NCBI GenBank assembly: GCA_963766195.1
Contig: CAVXYY010000005.1
Span: forward strand, 124,001 to 188,000
Source of the DNA: JAHEFT01 sp963766195
Lineage (GTDB): Bacteria > Pseudomonadota > Gammaproteobacteria > Xanthomonadales > SZUA-36
DNA: 64,000 bases
Direction of reading: 5' to 3'
This document shows positions 45,483 through 53,611 of this stretch, piece by piece. Both the position numbers and the translations under genes were made by a program. The notes beneath the pieces are model-generated. The model ran no database searches. It was not told where the DNA came from and worked only from the letters and a program-made list of their open reading frames with translations. Numbering within the stretch: position 1 is the first letter of the stretch; every line of letters begins with the position of its first letter.

Positions 45483-45610
45483 CTGGCCGAACTGAGAACT
45501 AATCGAGGTTGAAATTGAATGTTGAACAGGTTCCGCTGGTCGCTTGATAGCGGAACTGCTCCTCTGACTGCCAACAATCTCCGCTTACAACCCGAAACAG
45601 AACTGCGGAG
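45483..45610 (+). repeat. Dispersed palindromic repeat, copy 2 (best preserved)
   Basis: Starts CTGGCCGAACTGAGAACTAA, has the stem GTTCCGCT (45530-45537) / AGCGGAAC (45549-45556), then CTCCTCTGACTGCCAACAAT and a CCGCTTACAACCCGAA tail. It lies between the IS110 gene and the phosphatase-like gene. Confidence 0.85.
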
Positions 45611-45660
45611 CAAAATGGTATAGATTATCTTTTTGATCCAATACCTGGAACAGGAAATCC

Positions 45661-46221
45661 ATGCTCATCAAATCACTGGTTTTCTACCTATTTACAGCGG
45701 CGTTGACACTGTCGGGTTCCCTGCTTGCAGACAGCCTGGAGGAGATAAAAAATTATCGTGAATACTCTCTGGACTTTTCCAGCGCAGGCCAACCAAGCCG
45801 ACAGCAATTCGAACTGCTGAAAAAAGAAGGTTTCGAGCGTGTCATCTACATTGCCTTCGCCAACAGCGAAGGCGCGATTTCGGATGAAGACCAGGTGGTC
45901 ACGGAGTTGGGCATGCACTATGCGCAGGTGCCGGTTATCTGGGACGCGCCGACGAAAGCGGACTTCAATGCCTTTGCCGCGGTTATGCAGAGTGCGCCGG
46001 AAAAGAAGACGCTGTTACACTGCCAGGCCAATTACCGCGCTACCGCGTTCGCCTTTCTTTACCGTGTGATCTACCTCGATGTGCCGCTCGCGGCGGCCAA
46101 GTCAGACATGAATACCATCTGGAAACCGGACGGGGCCTGGAGAGATCTGATCTTCGAGGTGCTCGAAGACAACGGCATTTCACCGCGGTGCGAAAGTTGT
46201 GACTGGGCCAGCGATGATTAA
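45661..46221 (+). CDS. Exported protein-tyrosine-phosphatase-like protein
   Basis: The 186-residue protein has a signal peptide (cleavage near LLADS) and a phosphatase-like domain. The P-loop reads LLHCQANYRAT with Cys121 and Arg126; the four-residue spacing equals that of the DUF442-like branch and is one short of classical tyrosine phosphatases. An upstream segment QPSRQQFELLKKEGFERVIYI fits the first strand-helix unit of that branch. Substrate unknown; activity in the periplasm is inferred. AGGAAA precedes the ATG. The 3' end overlaps by four bases a small frame on the other strand. Confidence 0.8.
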   Translation: MLIKSLVFYLFTAALTLSGSLLADSLEEIKNYREYSLDFSSAGQPSRQQFELLKKEGFERVIYIAFANSEGAISDEDQVVTELGMHYAQVPVIWDAPTKADFNAFAAVMQSAPEKKTLLHCQANYRATAFAFLYRVIYLDVPLAAAKSDMNTIWKPDGAWRDLIFEVLEDNGISPRCESCDWASDD

Positions 46222-46436
46222 ACGAAAAACTGGTATTGCTTATATTTGCTGCCGCTCAAAACTCTATCACACAACTTCCGCAAAGGAACGTAAACGGTCC
46301 CCACCGGTGTTGGTAAGGTCAATTCCCCTATCCAACGCATAGCAGCGCTTACCTGGTCGAGGTCTTCTGGGGAGATTAGTTGGCAATTTGGCTGGCAGCA
46401 GCCTTTGGCATAAATGTATCCGGCCCCTTTTCTCAT
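46218..46436 (-). CDS. Possible 72-residue protein coupled to the SLC13 gene
   Basis: An ATG overlaps the TGA stop of the SLC13 gene (ATGA) and opens a frame of 72 codons that ends exactly at the convergent phosphatase gene. The product has three cysteines near the start (GCCQPNC) and a LDQVSAAMRWIGELTLPTPV segment. I recognise no family. The coupling and the good fit into the space support it; the lack of homology and small size speak against it. Confidence 0.35.
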   Translation of the reverse strand: MRKGAGYIYAKGCCQPNCQLISPEDLDQVSAAMRWIGELTLPTPVGTVYVPLRKLCDRVLSGSKYKQYQFFV

Positions 46437-48262
46437 AAATCGTATGCCCAGATCAGCACAAGACCGAGTACGAGCCAAACGATCACCAGCAGCGGAACAC
46501 CGACACGGACGAAATCCGAGAAACGGTAGCCGGCCACATTCATGATCAACAGGTGAGTCTGGTAGGCCATTGGCGTGCCGAAGCTCAGGTTTGCGCCGAA
46601 CACCACAGCGAGCACGAATGGCTCCAGGGGCATGCCAAGTTGTTGAGCAACGCCAATGGCGATGGGGGTGCCGATAACCGCGGCCGCATTGTTGGACACG
46701 ATATTGGTAAGACCCGCCATGACGAGCATGAGGCTCAAAAGCACCATCGATGGCGGAGCGCCGAAGGAAAAGTACACGAACAGCGATGCTAGGTATTCCG
46801 ATCCACCCGTTCTTGCCAGAGCCATCCCCAGGGCAAGGGAGGCAGCCACGATAAGAATAACTTTGAAGCTGAGCGCAGCACCCGCCTCCTTCCATGTAAG
46901 GCAGCCTGTGAGCAGCATGGCCAGGCACCCAAGCAATGCACTGATTTCGATTGGGACCCACTTCAGGGCCGATACAGAGACGACCACCAGCATAATGAAC
47001 AGGGCGAGCGGCGCATGCCTTTTACGAGGCAGGTTGATTGTACCGTCCAGAACGAGCAGATCCGCGCTGGCGCGAAGGCGTCCAAGGTTTTCGGCCGTGC
47101 CCTGAACCAGCAGAATGTCACCGGCTTGCAGTCGCCTGCTGCGCAGGTCTTCCACCTGTTGTTCTTCGTGGTCGCCAAATCGGCGGAAGGCGAGCAGGGT
47201 AACTCCGTGCTGACGTTCCAGGCGGACATCGCTCACCGGATGCCCCACAAGCCCTGAAACGGGAGTAATAGCCACCTCGGCGAGTTGCTCGTCGCCGCCT
47301 TGCAGGGGTTGATCCCCGGTGTTCCTCTCTTCATTTGACACCAGGGATCCCCGCAAGCGACTGGCCGCAGCGCGCAGTTTCTCCTGCGTGTCCTTGATTA
47401 CGATGCCGTCTCCGGGCTGGAGTATCAAATCAGGAAGCGGACTGAGTACGGCGTTGGGGTTTCTCCGGACCGATCGGACCGCGAGCTTGAACCCGACTCT
47501 GCCGACTGCTTCAGACAGGGTTCTTCCGATCACTGGGCTCTTCTCGGGCAGGTGGATCTGGGCTGTGTAGACCCGTATTTGTTGTTCAGCCGTAAAAGGC
47601 TGCCGGTCCGGCAGGAGCCGCGGCGCAACGAGCCAAAGGTAGAGCATGCCGACGGATACACCTGCCAGGGCGGCTGGAGTCCAGTCAAACATGCCAAAGG
47701 GCTCCATACCCATGTCGGCCGCCACGTTGATTACCAGGATATTGGTGGACGTGCCAATGGTCGTCATCATGCCCCCCAGTATTGCGACGAATCCCATGGG
47801 CATCAGGAGGCGGGAAGCGGGCTCGTTACTTGCCGCGGCGAGCCCGATCATTATGGGCATCATCATGATTACGACCGGGGTGTCGTTGATGAACGAACTG
47901 AGCGCCAGGGTGAGCACGAGGGTGAGCAATATCGTCATTGAACGTGATCGCTTCCACAGGTGTGCCAGTCCGCGACCCAGACCATCGAGAGCCCCCGTTC
48001 GTTCGATGCCATACCCCAGGATCATTAGCGCGCAAACGGCAACGAGTCCGCGATTTCCAAAACTGAGGAAAAACTCATGTGGCTGCAGGTCCTGACCGTG
48101 CCGTTGAAACGGAAAAACATGAAAACCGAGCGCCAAACCAGTCAATACAAGCAGGCTTGTAGTCTCATACCGGATCCGTTCGCTCGCATACATGACCAAG
48201 GCGAACAAGACCATCAGCATGACGGCCAAAGCGTGAGGGTTGGGAAGGGTCAACAGCTCCAT
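46433..48262 (-). CDS. SLC13/DASS-type permease with two TrkA-C domains
   Basis: The 609-residue protein has membrane halves at residues about 1-220 and 410-609 and, between them, two regulatory RCK/TrkA-C domains (around SPVIGRTLSEAVGRVGFKLA and GLVGHPVSDVRLERQHGVTL). The DASS signatures SSFINDTPVVIMMMP and TNIVSNNAAAVIGTPIAI occur as inverted-repeat counterparts. Such proteins export or import divalent anions such as sulfate or carboxylates with sodium. The substrate cannot be told. No partner genes are near apart from a possible small coupled frame. Confidence 0.9.
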   Translation of the reverse strand: MELLTLPNPHALAVMLMVLFALVMYASERIRYETTSLLVLTGLALGFHVFPFQRHGQDLQPHEFFLSFGNRGLVAVCALMILGYGIERTGALDGLGRGLAHLWKRSRSMTILLTLVLTLALSSFINDTPVVIMMMPIMIGLAAASNEPASRLLMPMGFVAILGGMMTTIGTSTNILVINVAADMGMEPFGMFDWTPAALAGVSVGMLYLWLVAPRLLPDRQPFTAEQQIRVYTAQIHLPEKSPVIGRTLSEAVGRVGFKLAVRSVRRNPNAVLSPLPDLILQPGDGIVIKDTQEKLRAAASRLRGSLVSNEERNTGDQPLQGGDEQLAEVAITPVSGLVGHPVSDVRLERQHGVTLLAFRRFGDHEEQQVEDLRSRRLQAGDILLVQGTAENLGRLRASADLLVLDGTINLPRKRHAPLALFIMLVVVSVSALKWVPIEISALLGCLAMLLTGCLTWKEAGAALSFKVILIVAASLALGMALARTGGSEYLASLFVYFSFGAPPSMVLLSLMLVMAGLTNIVSNNAAAVIGTPIAIGVAQQLGMPLEPFVLAVVFGANLSFGTPMAYQTHLLIMNVAGYRFSDFVRVGVPLLVIVWLVLGLVLIWAYDL

Positions 48263-48430
48263 GCACTCACCTCGCGAGAAAACATAATCACTGTCTTGTA
48301 TGAATCGTCTGGTGACGACAGAGCGTGCGTTTGAGGCACACGCCGAAGCGGGGACAATGACCCCGGTTTCAGCGGATTATAGCTTTGATGTGTATGAAAA
48401 ATATATTAAGAAATGATCAATTCTGCACCT

Positions 48431-48500
48431 GGCCAAGGCTGTGTCAAAACTCAAAAACGACCTCTTGAGACCGTTTTTGAGTTTTGACACAGCCTTGGCC
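48431..48500. repeat. 29-bp perfect palindrome inserted in a dispersed repeat
   Basis: Left arm 48431-48459 (starting GGCCAAGGCTGTGTCAAAAC) and right arm 48472-48500 are perfect reverse complements around a 12-base loop. The outer GGCC on both sides, preceded by CCT and followed by GAACTG, would fit a 4-bp target duplication in the CTGGCCGAACTG start of copy 3 of the dispersed repeat. GGCTGTGTCAAAAC resembles insertion-sequence ends, so this may be a miniature element. Confidence 0.8.
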
Positions 48501-48595
48501 GAACTGCGAGGTGATTGCACCCGAAATTGGATGCTTAACAGGTTCCGCTGGTCGCTTAATAGCGGAACGGCTCCTCTGACTGCCAACAATCTCAA
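48496..48595 (+). repeat. Dispersed palindromic repeat, copy 3
   Basis: TTGGCCGAACTGCGAGG, a diverged middle, the stem GTTCCGCT (48542-48549) / AGCGGAAC (48561-48568), and CTCCTCTGACTGCCAACAAT. It lies 80 bases before the start of the second exported SDR gene. Confidence 0.82.
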
Positions 48596-48676
48596 CTTTA
48601 TTTACGATTTGTTAAGTTATCCTTTACAAATCCACCGTTGCTTGAGGCAGCTTGAATTTTGAATAAGGAAATCATT

Positions 48677-49723
48677 GTGAAGTTATTTTCAATTGCCCTG
48701 ATTTTCAGCGTTCTATTGCCGCTACCATCAGTATCGGCAGACAGTCATGGTGACCAAAAGGCCGTTTTAATTACCGGCGCAACGACGGGCATCGGCCGCG
48801 CGGCCACCAAGCATCTTGCTGCTGATGGCTATTTTGTTTATGCCGGAGCCCGCAAAGACGACGATATGGCCGAACTGAACAAGATCGACAACGTAATGGC
48901 TGTTCGCATTGACGTCACCAAACAGGAACAGATAGATGAGGCCGTCGGACTGATCAAACAGCAGGGTCGCGGACTTTGGGGGCTGGTGAACAACGCTGGT
49001 GTGGCCGTCTTTGCCCCACTGATCGTGGCAAAAGAATCAGATGTCGACTATCTGTTTGACGTCAATGTATTTGGTGTCTTTAGGGTAGCGAAAGCATTTG
49101 CGCCAATGATTATTGAGTCAAAAGGCCGTATCGTGAATATCAGTTCCATCTCCGGTGTCCTGTCCGTCGGCACCGCTGGAATCTATGCTGGCAGCAAGCA
49201 TGCGCTTGAGGCAATGACCGATGCGCTCTCTGAGGAACTGCAGCCGTTTGGTGTGCACGTCTGCGCAGTGAACCCGGGTGAATTCACCTCGGAGATAGGC
49301 TTCACGCGCTGTAAGCGACTTTTGGGAGATGAAGGTGTTGACTGGGGTCTTTTCGAAGATCGTCATCAAGAGATGGTTGACAATTGCAAGGCAAGATTGG
49401 ATGCCGGTTATGAGGATCAGGGAACACCACCGGATGCAGTCGCTAAAACAATTGAGAAAGCACTGTTCGAAGAGAATCCCAGGGGGCGCTACTTGGTGGC
49501 ATCGGAGCAGGCAGAGGCAGGAGAGACAATTGCATGGGCCATCAGAGAAATGCTGGCACTCAATTTGGGCCACGAGCACAGTTATACCCGAGACGAAATC
49601 GTTCAGTTTATCGATGCAATGTGGCCTTACATGAGCGGGGAGAAATCCTGGGAGACTCCTGAGCAGGAATGGAAGTTCCACGAGGCCTGGGCGGAAAAGA
49701 GGCTACCGGAAAAGGACCGATAA
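48677..49723 (+). CDS. Exported short-chain dehydrogenase/reductase (copy 2 of 3)
   Basis: The 348-residue protein has a signal peptide (MKLFSIALIFSVLLPLPSVS, cleavage near VSADS) and a complete SDR domain: TGATTGIG, NNAGVAVF, SSISGV and catalytic YAGSK. It shares with the SDR at 4732 the order of segments and the ending HSYTRDEIVQFIDAMW, and adds about 25 C-terminal residues. GTG 48677 is preferred over the upstream TTG because AAGGA lies six bases before it and it begins a clean signal peptide. It is flanked on both sides by dispersed repeats, as if carried as a unit. Confidence 0.86.
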   Translation: MKLFSIALIFSVLLPLPSVSADSHGDQKAVLITGATTGIGRAATKHLAADGYFVYAGARKDDDMAELNKIDNVMAVRIDVTKQEQIDEAVGLIKQQGRGLWGLVNNAGVAVFAPLIVAKESDVDYLFDVNVFGVFRVAKAFAPMIIESKGRIVNISSISGVLSVGTAGIYAGSKHALEAMTDALSEELQPFGVHVCAVNPGEFTSEIGFTRCKRLLGDEGVDWGLFEDRHQEMVDNCKARLDAGYEDQGTPPDAVAKTIEKALFEENPRGRYLVASEQAEAGETIAWAIREMLALNLGHEHSYTRDEIVQFIDAMWPYMSGEKSWETPEQEWKFHEAWAEKRLPEKDR

Positions 49724-49790
49724 CAATAGAGTATGCAAAATTTTGAACAACCCTCAGTCAAACCGTGGCCCAGGGAAGAACGTCTCTTTT

Positions 49791-49915
49791 TAGCCGAACT
49801 GAGAACAAATCGCCCATGAAATCTGACGCTGAACAGGCTCCGCTGGTCGCTTGATAGCGGAACTGCTCCTGTGACTGCCAACAATCTCCGCTTACGACCC
49901 GTTGCGGAACATCCG
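49791..49915 (+). repeat. Dispersed palindromic repeat, copy 4
   Basis: Starts TAGCCGAACTGAGAACAAAT, then GCTCCGCT (49837-49844) / AGCGGAAC (49856-49863), one mismatch in the stem, the CTGCTCCTGTGACTGCCAAC block and the tail CCGCTTACGACCCGTTGCGG. It follows the second exported SDR gene by about 70 bases. Confidence 0.83.
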
Positions 49916-50404
49916 AGAAAGTAAAAATCAGCATCAAATGAACTCTCGCTCAGTCCAGGGGCGGGTTCGCCTGCGCGACGGGAATTGAGTCATCGCGGAT
50001 TATTGGGACCGATTGCAGCTACCTTGCGCGCTAAGATTCCGGTGGTGAAGAGGACGCCTGGGTCGCATCTGGGGCCAGAAAATGGCAGGTGATACTTGTC
50101 TGAATGCCTGAAAAGGTCGTTAATAATTCCTGTGCACTACAGCCGCCACATGGATAAATCCTGAAGGGCGAGACATTACATCGGCGCGCCGCGACCGCTG
50201 ACAGAAGGAAAACTTTCAACGTGAATCCCCCGTGAAACGCGCGGTAATCCTTCGACCGCGGTTTCATGATTTTTCTTGGTCCCGCCTCTCCCACGGCACA
50301 CGCAACTTTTTCAATCGGGCACCCATATAGCCAAAACCCGCAGGCATAGCCTGTCAGTTTACTCTGGCCCCGGGGGTCAGCGAGGCCGCTCCAGCCGCCA
50401 CCGG
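49916..50404. other. About 490 bases without a gene
   Basis: No gene supported. It includes AATGCCTGAAAAGGTCGTTA at 50103-50122, the partner of the repeat at 40926, and a GC-rich part with short hairpins (for example GGCCCCGGGGGTC near 50370). Confidence 0.5.
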
Positions 50405-52135
50405 CTACTCACGGGAGAAAGTCAGGATGTGCGGCGGCAGTTGCAGCTGCGGGTCGGGACCGCGCTCGAAACCGGGCACGACATAGCTTCGCACCGCTAC
50501 GCTGAACATGCCATGCAGATCGGAGTCGCCGAGGGCGCTGGTGTCGCCGGCGAGCGGGATCAGGTCAGTGGTAATCGTCGTGCACGCCCCGTCCGTTAAA
50601 TCCGCGATCGCGGCGCAGTCACGGGTAAAGAAGTGCACGAAGAACTTTTCCAGAGTATCCGGATAGAGGACTTCACTGGAATAAGTGCTGGCCGACCCCA
50701 GCAACTGCGTGTCATCAATGTTAAGGGCCCCCTTGAGCAGCGAGGCATCGTTGACCGACAGGCCGACGTACGTGGCGTTGCCCGTCTCCTTGGCAAGGGT
50801 ACCCACCGCCGCATAGATCTTGCCCGTGTCGAGCGGCCTCGGCTGGGCAAAGTAGTAACTGGCATCCTGGCCGTCAGCCAGGCAGTTCATGCCAATCTCC
50901 CGGCAGGCAGGTCCGAACTGCCCGAGGCGGTTGAGAATGTCGATCATGGGCTGGCGCTCTTCGAGCGACCACCCCTGGCTTTCAGCACGGTCGATCACGG
51001 CGTAGATCAGGGAATCCAGGTTGTCGCTCAACGTCACGTCATCGATCTCATCCACTGTGGGCCGGTCATCCGCGACGAGATCCCCATAGGGTTCAGGATC
51101 GGGCCGCCAGAACGGCCTGCGCACGCGCAGAACATTCAACGGGAGGCTCTGAAGCCAGACCTTGCCGGCCTGTTCGTCATCCGGCAGGGCGTAGCGGACG
51201 GCGGTTGTGAAGTCGGCTGCATCTTCGTCCAGGCCCAGCGGGCCGACGACGGGATTCTGACCGTAGTGAAAGGGCGGGATATGATAAGGATCTTGAAAGG
51301 TTTCCGGGATCTCCTCGGTAAAGATCTCGTCTTCATCGACCCCGAGGCCTTCGAGCGCTGCGCGAACTGCCGCATCCGTAAGCTGGTCCGGCGTAATCAC
51401 GAAGTACCGCATCTTGTCCCACGGAAGGCCGGACTGTCGCTCCATCATCACGTTGTTGATGTTATTGCCCAAGCTCGAAAAGACCAGCACTCGACTCGAG
51501 GTTTCAGGATCGACGGTGCAATAAGTGGCGGGAGCTGGCGGCGGGTTGCCGGATATGGGCGGGACAGTGGCAAAGAAGTACTGGGTCATCTCATTCGCCA
51601 GGGATGCGTAATAGATGCAGGCGTTCTGGTCCCACGGAGAGTCGTCGCTCAACCATCCGGTGCTGAACGTCCAGGTCTGCAGACCCAAGTACCGCGCCGG
51701 AGGAGGCATCCGGCCGAACAAAATGATCGCTTCCCTGGGGTCGAGCCGGTAGGTCGCGCTGTAGCCGGGCCGCGTCCTTCCGAAACCGTTCTCCGTTGCC
51801 GGGTCGACGTACTCCTCCGGCCAGGGCTTGACGACCGGCATCACGTAGGGCGAGGCAGGGTTATTGCCGAAGCAGTTATTGAACACCTCGTAGCTGTAAG
51901 GGCAGTCCGCCTGGGTGTACACCCTCGGGTATCCGACGGTGACCTCCAGGCCGTTCCCGCGTAGCTCGCGGATGAAGCGCTGCACGAAGTTGCCTGTCCC
52001 TGGCTTCGGCACGGCCGCCTGACTGCTCGGCCCATGGTCCGGCGTCGCTACTGCCGGGGAGGCTGCGAACACAACGATGCCTGCGAGGACCGCCGCCAAC
52101 AGCGGATGCGCGCAACTGGGTCTGATCTTGTCCAC
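50405..52135 (-). CDS. Large exported protein of unknown function
   Basis: The 576-residue protein has a signal peptide (HPLLAAVLAGIVVFAASPAV, cleavage near AVATP). The mature part is rich in Pro, Asp and aromatic residues and has several cysteines (CPYSYEVFNNCFG, NACIYY, CREIGMNC, DCAAIAD, GACTTI) that may form disulfides. RLDPREAIILFGRMPPPARYLGLQTW and ANEMTQYFF resemble segments of large exported hypothetical proteins of soil and marine bacteria, but I know no family name. GGGAG eight bases before a GTG fixes the start at 52135; the open frame runs to 52363. It stands alone between long gaps. Confidence 0.72.
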   Translation of the reverse strand: MDKIRPSCAHPLLAAVLAGIVVFAASPAVATPDHGPSSQAAVPKPGTGNFVQRFIRELRGNGLEVTVGYPRVYTQADCPYSYEVFNNCFGNNPASPYVMPVVKPWPEEYVDPATENGFGRTRPGYSATYRLDPREAIILFGRMPPPARYLGLQTWTFSTGWLSDDSPWDQNACIYYASLANEMTQYFFATVPPISGNPPPAPATYCTVDPETSSRVLVFSSLGNNINNVMMERQSGLPWDKMRYFVITPDQLTDAAVRAALEGLGVDEDEIFTEEIPETFQDPYHIPPFHYGQNPVVGPLGLDEDAADFTTAVRYALPDDEQAGKVWLQSLPLNVLRVRRPFWRPDPEPYGDLVADDRPTVDEIDDVTLSDNLDSLIYAVIDRAESQGWSLEERQPMIDILNRLGQFGPACREIGMNCLADGQDASYYFAQPRPLDTGKIYAAVGTLAKETGNATYVGLSVNDASLLKGALNIDDTQLLGSASTYSSEVLYPDTLEKFFVHFFTRDCAAIADLTDGACTTITTDLIPLAGDTSALGDSDLHGMFSVAVRSYVVPGFERGPDPQLQLPPHILTFSRE

Positions 52136-52887
52136 GTAATTGCTCCCACGAATCTGCCTTGGTGAGAGCGTCAAGATGAGTCTGGCAGCGCCGATCTGAA
52201 TCCCGCCTTCACCAAAGCTTCTTCTCAGAATGAAGCGAATCTGTATGGCCAGGCTCACACTCATAGCCCGGCCTCCATAAAGGCTCTGCCGTGTTGCTTC
52301 AGGAAAGAAGCTGTTACTCATTGATATTAGACTCCCTCCAATAGCGCGGGCATACGGCACCAATCACTTCGTTTGATTTGCGTCAACTTCCTCTCACAAT
52401 GCTGAGGCCTGCCAGGAAGCCAGGCAGATGCCAACAAGTTGACGTGACAGGGACGGCTCGATCCAGGTGGTGCTGGAGCCGTTGGATATTATGTTCAGGA
52501 TGAACGGTATGCCGCGGGCGCAGGGATGCACAGGAGTGGCCATGGCCAGACTCGCTGCGCTCATCCCGCTGACGAAGCGAGGAGCTGTTAATAAGCTTCT
52601 ATTTACCGAAGAGCACAGTCTCTATTATTTGGAGTCATTTTTGGTCTAATAACAGATTGAAATCATTAGGAAATTGAAGACAACCAAGTTCTGCCACTGG
52701 CCGGTAGGAGAACTCGACGCCCGCCGATTCTGGCACTGAATCAGTTCCGCTATCCGCCTGGAAGCAGTCATTAACGTGACTGAAGGGCGAAGGGCTGCTT
52801 CCGCCCCATACCGGACCAGCGGGCACTTACCAAAGCATGGTCGTAACTTTATGGTTTAATTAAACTGCTAAACGAGGAAATAACATC
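52136..52887. other. About 750 bases without a convincing gene
   Basis: Only short frames with poor coding character occur. GTTCCGCTATCCGCCTGGAA near 52746 resembles one arm of the dispersed palindrome without its partner. The end of the gap is AT-rich and should carry the promoter of the dehalogenase-like gene. Confidence 0.5.
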
Positions 52888-53574
52888 ATGCCTGCGACCC
52901 TTGCCCTCGACATTTACGGAACCCTGATTGATCCGCTGGCTGTCAAGAAAGGGTTGTTTGACCATGTTGGCGATGAGGCAGGTGCGTTCGCAGAAACCTG
53001 GCGCGTCAAGCAATTGGAATACAGCTTCCGGCGCGGATTGATGGGAGCCTATCGCAATTTTACTCAGGTCACACGGGCGGCCCTCGATTTCACCTGTGAG
53101 GCGCATGGCGCCAGGATTGCGGAAGACGACCGGAACAAACTGATGAAACGCTATCGGGCATTGGATGCCTTCCCGGATGTGGTACCAGCCCTGGCCGCAC
53201 TTCAACAACAAGGTCTTGCTCTTCACGCCTTCTCCAACGGTGTTGCCGACGATATCACTGCGCTGCTGGAACATGCCGGGCTAGAGGACAGGATTCTGTC
53301 GATCGTCAGTGCCGATGAAGTTCAGACCTTCAAGCCCGATCCACGCTTCTACGCACATTTTCTGGAGCGAACCGGCGCAAAGGCAGCAACGACATGGCTC
53401 GTTTCCAGCAATCCATTTGATGTGATCGGCGCTGCAGCCTGCGGATGGCGCACGGCCTGGGTGAAGCGCAACCCAAATGCTGTCTTCGATCCGTGGGAGC
53501 ATGTTCCGACGGCGGTCATTGCCGATCTCACGGAGATGCTGGCGCTGCCGGCTTTTTCAAAGGAAGCACCGTAG
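52888..53574 (+). CDS. Haloacid dehalogenase type II-like HAD hydrolase
   Basis: The 228-residue protein has the HAD motifs in order: nucleophile Asp8 in LALDIYGTL, FSNG with the motif II serine, Lys in FKPDPRFY, and SSNPFDVIGA as motif III. The SSNPFD and the helical cap EYSFRRGLMGAYRNF match L-2-haloacid dehalogenases. It may hydrolyse short-chain 2-haloacids or a phosphorylated metabolite; the family often cannot be separated by motifs. GAGGAAA precedes the ATG. It is convergent with the S9 peptidase gene. Confidence 0.87.
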   Translation: MPATLALDIYGTLIDPLAVKKGLFDHVGDEAGAFAETWRVKQLEYSFRRGLMGAYRNFTQVTRAALDFTCEAHGARIAEDDRNKLMKRYRALDAFPDVVPALAALQQQGLALHAFSNGVADDITALLEHAGLEDRILSIVSADEVQTFKPDPRFYAHFLERTGAKAATTWLVSSNPFDVIGAAACGWRTAWVKRNPNAVFDPWEHVPTAVIADLTEMLALPAFSKEAP

Positions 53575-53611
53575 ACAACCCCGTTTCAGGACCAGTCTGC
53601 AGAGCTAACAA

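Noticed and set aside
48441..48662. Frame MSKLKNDLLRPFLSF spanning the 29-bp palindrome
   Set aside because: It consists of palindrome and repeat sequence; not a gene.
52467..52649. 60-codon frame in the gap before the dehalogenase gene
   Set aside because: No ribosome binding site, no homology and atypical composition.
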